From assembly GCA_029204225.1 (NCBI GenBank), contig CM055111.1:42412815-42476814 (forward strand): 64,000 nucleotides of DNA. Direction: 5' to 3'. The notes beneath the pieces were generated by a model, which saw nothing but the letters and a program-made list of their open reading frames with translations, was not told the DNA's origin and searched no databases. This DNA is from Diphasiastrum complanatum. Taxonomy: Eukaryota > Streptophyta > Lycopodiopsida > Lycopodiales > Lycopodiaceae. This document shows, in pieces, positions 59,766 to 64,000 of this stretch (within the stretch, counting starts at the first letter, position 1; each line of letters opens with the position of its first letter). Made by a program: the position numbers and the translations under genes.

Positions 59766-62300
59766 TTGTTATTGTCATTGTGTTGTTTGTTACTATACTA
59801 CTATACTGATGACAAAGCTTTATCATCTTCATGTGGATCTGTCAGGTCAAGAAATTTACAACAACCCAAATTGTCAACTTCTGATATGGTCCAATACAAG
59901 GAGGAAAAGCTAAAGCATGTAGATTTATGGTCATCAAGAACATTGTATCCTATTGATCCATGTTCATTGCAACATCCGGATTTTCATTCGGTGAGTCAGT
60001 TAATAATCTATATGTGTCATGGTAAAAATGGCCTTTTGGGTTACTGTGAGAATTTGATGCTCTATGGGAATGCACATTCAATGCAAAGAATACATTATTT
60101 GGAAGAGGAATCAAGGAAAATATCAAAGGAGTGGAAAGAAAAATTTACAAAGTTGAAAACTTGTCTGGATGAAAATGAGATGCTCAAGAAGGAGATCCAA
60201 AAGTTGAAATTTTTTTTGCATCATTATACAACTAGTAATGATGAGATAAAAACTGCATTTCAATCCATGCATATCTCATATTTGTCTCTTTCATCCAGAG
60301 GAGGTCATAGAAAAAGACGAATCCGTGCATTCAAGTAAGTTATAGCTTATTTGGTATTGAATATTGCTTGAACTTTTTGATTAATTCATAATCACTAGTT
60401 TTGCTATTTATTAATTTCAACTTTCTGTTGATTTACTTATTATACTGTTGTGAATACTATGAGTGTCCTAATTTCTACTGACATTTTCATGAACATTATG
60501 TTTGCAATGCAAATCAACATTGGTTGTCGAAGACCATTTGGCCAATAAGATTTCGATTGAAAACTTACTAGGCTCTATCTTGACTTCTAAATCTATGAAA
60601 TCAATGTTAAATAATAACAAAATGAAAAAGATTAAGGTTTCAGTTACTAATATCATTATGAATGAAGCTGGAAAAATATTTGACACTACATTGATTCAGG
60701 GGGCATGTGACTTTTCTAGCATCAGTAGAGAAGCATATGCAACAATGTTTAAAATGATAAATGAGGCTATTGCACTAGTAAATATTAAAAAGTTTCCAAT
60801 CCCACGACCATTTCATCTTTTTGAAAAAAGAGACATGTTAAACCAAGGTATGCAGACAATAGTTGGTAATTCATCACATATCAATGAAGTGTATTGTTCG
60901 AAAGGAGAAAGTATAGCATATAACAATTCCAACAACTTATTTATTGACATTAATTAGTTACTAACATTTATTATAAATCTTTACGGTATTACAAATGAGA
61001 ATGTCAATAACAAATTGATAGTTATTCTCAAGTTAGATGAGTCTGAAATTATAAAAGGACAAAAAAAGAAAAGAGTCAGTCTCACAATCATGAATGGAGC
61101 ACTTCAAATTCAAAAGACTCAGAAAGCCTTGATTCCAGTGTTCAATCAGAAAATGATATTTGGTGGTTTGCAGCATTTTAGGTATAGCAGTTTCTTCGCA
61201 TAATCAATAGGGATAATCATTTTAATATGGATTTCATTTGGAAAATTTTCTATGTGTTAATGTTATGAGGCTAATCACATTTTTGTATTCTCTTATAGGT
61301 GATGAAAGAAGATCATGACATTCTCTCATGGATATTTAATAGAACGTCATATTCTGCCACCATAAAAAATCACATCGGGAGTTCCACTCAATATTTCTGG
61401 AATTGGCACTTTCAACATTGCATGGCATTTAGCAACAGATTTGAAGACATTAAAATGTATGTTCAATGTATCCCATGGCACTAACTCTAAACACCCTTGT
61501 TTGTACTGCATGAAGACAACAAAAGACATGACAAGGAGTACAGAAATATCAAGAGATCGAGAAGATCCTAATTGGAAACCTGTACTACCGATTTTTCTTC
61601 AGAATGTTCATATCTATACATTGCATGCGGAGGGGCGTATTATAGAAAAAATAATATATTTTCACATCTTGTTTGCATGGAATTTCGAGATGCGAAGGAA
61701 GCTATTTCCAGATTAGAGGATGTGTTGTCTAAAGCAGGTTTACATAAAGGCCACGTTAAAATAAAAAAAGACGACAAGCTATAAGGTAAAACATGAAGTC
61801 GAGCACTAGAGGATCCAAAGCTCGAAGATTTTTATTAAATTATTCTGGCAAACAATCCAAGATTCAATACTCGGTTTGGAAAGATATTATTGCAGCAATT
61901 CAAGATTTCGAACTCGTATGCACAAGGTAGAAGTTTGAAAAAAATTAGACAACATGGTGAAATACTTGAGAAAAGATAAATTTTCAAATACTGATGTACA
62001 AATGATACAGAAAACAACCAGTGAATTTGTAGATGCGGTTCGAAGTGCATGGGGTGTTGATCATAGAACACATTATATGGTAAGATTTCGATGTTACACT
62101 ACTATAGACAAATATGTGCAATTAAATTAATACTTTTGGTATCGATTTAGATTATGTTTTTATGACATGCATCACATATTACAGCATCATTCGACATTCT
62201 TTGCAAGAAATAGTGGAAGTCTTAGCATATGGTCATCGCAAGGAATGAAAAAATCTCATTGACAAGCAAGAGCAGCATTTCATAAAAGTACACAACATGG
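59766..62300 (+). pseudogene. Transposase-like protein of an uncharacterised family, decayed or spliced
   Basis: Plus-strand pieces in order: a coiled-coil-rich N-part (59766-60338; EEESRKISKEWKEKFTKLKT, ENEMLKKEIQKLK) with a possible donor at 60335; 60502-60957 (SSISREAYATMFKMINEAIA); 61015-61203 (IVILKLDESEIIKGQKKKRV); 61390-61590 (ATDLKTLKCMFNVSHGTNSK then HPCLYCMKTTKD); about 61600-61790 (TLHAEGRIIEKIIYFH; LEDVLSKAGLHKGHVKIKKD). The order Lys-x-Asp block, Asp-Leu-Lys block, PC..C pair and LHAE..I helix resembles large uncharacterised transposase-like proteins of animals and fungi. That match is from memory and unverified. Several frameshifts or introns interrupt it. Confidence 0.4.
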
Positions 62301-62509
62301 CGGGACTAGCACAAAGAGCAGCTATATATTGCAGTTTCTCCAATGGTTTTACAGAAGAATCCAAATTCGTCATAATACAAAATCGACGGATTATAAAAAA
62401 TTTCAAAAAGTATGCAAATTTATACAAGCCAATAGGCAATAGACACACAATAAAATTTTGTATATTAAATGAAATTTTTTACAAAGTACAATTCAGTAGT
62501 ATCTACTCT

Positions 62510-63743
62510 GCTTCCGATACTTTCTCTAATGGAAGTTGCAACTTAGAATCATCCAGCAATTTTTTTCTTTCGTATGGATCCAACAGTTCATAGTTTTCAT
62601 GCTTACTCAGATCAACATAAGCAGCATACAATGCAAAATGAGATGATCTGAACATGGAATTCACTGGTCCATATCCTAAAATTTTAAGTGCAATAGTTTT
62701 CTATACAAAAGTTATTCTATGCACCTTATTAAAATTATGTCCTCCAAGAAAATGAGACAGAGCCTTGATTGCCCTAATCATTGTCTCACCATGTTGATGA
62801 GACTTTGAATGGGCAACACTAATCTCATTATTTTTTAAGAACTTTAGATAATGCCCCAGTGAATGATCTCTTAAAAATTCTCCTGCAAAAGATCTCTGCC
62901 CTCCTCGACGAATTGCAAAATCATCAAGAAAAACTGTTTTTTGAAATGAAAAAATCCACAGTAAGCTCCAATATATAATCTGCTGAAATTAAATCATCGA
63001 CATCAAAATCAATTATATTTGAAAATTCATCAAGCTCTTTGCTCAAAATGCAAAGAGTCTCAACTTCATTGAAATAAAAAAAATCCGATATATCCGATAA
63101 TGTCAAAAAAAAATTATTATCTATATTATAAATAGACAATGTGATAAGGCATTTATCAGAAGAAGAAAGGGTGCTGGGAGTTCTAGAGCCAGTAAACGAT
63201 GCTTTTTTTTCGTGCAGGATCAAAATCTGTACAGTCTCTAAACTAATGCTCGTATCAATAATTTTTTTTTCTATATCTACAATCTTCGACTTTTCAGACT
63301 TTGTACCACTGAAAGAAGCAGCTTTAGAAGTGAAAAGACCAGCTTCCGAATCGTCAAAAATATTTAACAAAAAAAATAAAATAAATGCAGACTGAAAATC
63401 AACAAATCTAAATTTTTTATTGTGAATTGGACACTCATCTACAGACTTGAAATCATTATGTAACTTGGTGAACATTCTGTCAAGCTTAGCTTTATAGCTA
63501 TGCTTGTCGAGTGCCACCAAGTCTTGATAATGAATCATGTCCTTATTCTGAGATCTGAATAAGGGAGTACTGAGCAGAGACTTAAATCTGAGATAAATCT
63601 CAGAAAATACTTCCACACCAGGGCCCTCAGGAAGAGAAGAAAGAATAACAAAAAAAGAAAAAACAAGATTTGAAATACTCTAAATTACCACTAATATCAA
63701 ATTCACGAAAAAAAGAAAGCAAACTAGAATCAAAATTAGACAT
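62510..63743 (-). other. Unrecognised minus-strand gene, two or three frames
   Basis: From ATG 63743 (MSNFDSSLLSFFREFDISG) the reading shifts by 63616 to a 230-codon frame (VEVFSEIYLRFKSLLSTPLF, CPIHNKKFRFVDFQSAFILF, then a Ser/Asp/Phe-rich tail) ending at 62924. A further open frame without ATG, offset by +1, continues to about 62510 (VFLDDFAIRRGGQRSFAGEF, NEISVAHSKSHQHGETMIRA, YGPVNSMFRSSHFALYAAYV, DPYERKKLLDDSKLQ). T-rich DNA ending ...aatttcag near 62985 could be an intron acceptor. No known family. It converges with the transposase-like gene to its left. Confidence 0.35.
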
Positions 63744-64000
63744 TTTGAGCAAAAAATACAGATGTGAAATTCCCAATATCGCTCTCAAGCGCAAAATGCA
63801 GGTAAGACAAGAACCCAAGGCAATGTGCGCTCGAAAGAGATATCAGAAAATAGGGTATCGGATCCGAGCGCGTGTACAAAGATCAGAAAAAATATGAGAT
63901 GTAAGACACGCTTGAATGCGATACCGGACCAGGCAGTATTGGTTCTAGGCGCAAGTAAGTCAACGAATTGTAAACAGTGGAAAGGGCGCGTTTGAAATCG
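63744..64000. other. Possible 5' region of the minus-strand gene
   Basis: Less AT-rich than its neighbours (cgagcgcgtgtac, ggcgcgtttg). It may hold the promoter of the gene starting at 63743, but no TATA box was seen. Confidence 0.3.

Noticed and set aside
62920-62960. A AAAAAC slippery heptamer at the end of the 230-codon minus-strand frame, suggesting programmed -1 frameshifting
   Set aside because: The downstream open frame is +1 (or -2) relative to the first frame, so a -1 shift would not enter it. An intron or indel explains it better.

Overview
The window looks like nuclear DNA of a land plant, probably a large, repeat-rich genome such as a gymnosperm. That is inferred from low gene density, plant-type U-box and DCD/NRP genes, a 10.4-kb intron filled with retroelements, and many decayed Ty1/copia and Ty3/gypsy pieces. 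No rRNA, tRNA, CRISPR or bacterial-type operon was seen. The species cannot be fixed from the sequence.

Two host genes are convincing. (1) A single-exon U-box/ARM E3 ubiquitin ligase of the PUB22/23/24-CMPG1 type (17055-18272, +) has a TATA box and W-box cores upstream. (2) A five-exon DCD-domain (N-rich protein, NRP) gene (34449-46033, +) has exon 1 separated from exons 2-5 by a 10,429-bp intron. That intron carries a hAT fragment, a copia element on the + strand and a copia element (or chimera) on the - strand. Both are stress or cell-death related families, but nothing in the sequence links them functionally.

Layout. 0-9 kb: copia and gypsy remnants, including an integrase - LTR - gag order that suggests tandem gypsy copies sharing an LTR, then heptamer and octamer minisatellites. 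9.7-10.8 kb: CT microsatellites and a GC-armed, AT-cored palindrome. 11-13.8 kb: copia element with PBS and a gag-integrase deletion fusion. 16-18.3 kb: PUB gene. 18.3-24.2 kb: gene-free DNA with several tandem repeats and a 198-bp GA tract. 24.2-29.5 kb: two related copia elements on the - strand. 30.6-33.7 kb: a 3.1-kb foldback element with arms of about 0.75-0.9 kb and smaller hairpins nested inside. 33.9-46.7 kb: NRP gene. 46.7-49.4 kb: a complete but internally deleted hAT transposon with a perfect 8-bp target duplication. 49.5-51.7 kb: 5'-truncated copia with its 3' LTR. 54-57.2 kb: gypsy RT, copia RNase H/LTR and copia leader fragments. 57.6-64 kb: AT-rich DNA with unrecognised spliced or decayed ORFs on both strands. 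One of these resembles an uncharacterised transposase-like family that carries a PC..C motif.

The most interesting items are the 3.1-kb foldback directly upstream of NRP, the NRP giant intron, the hAT element with an exact target duplication, and the unrecognised coding region at the right end.
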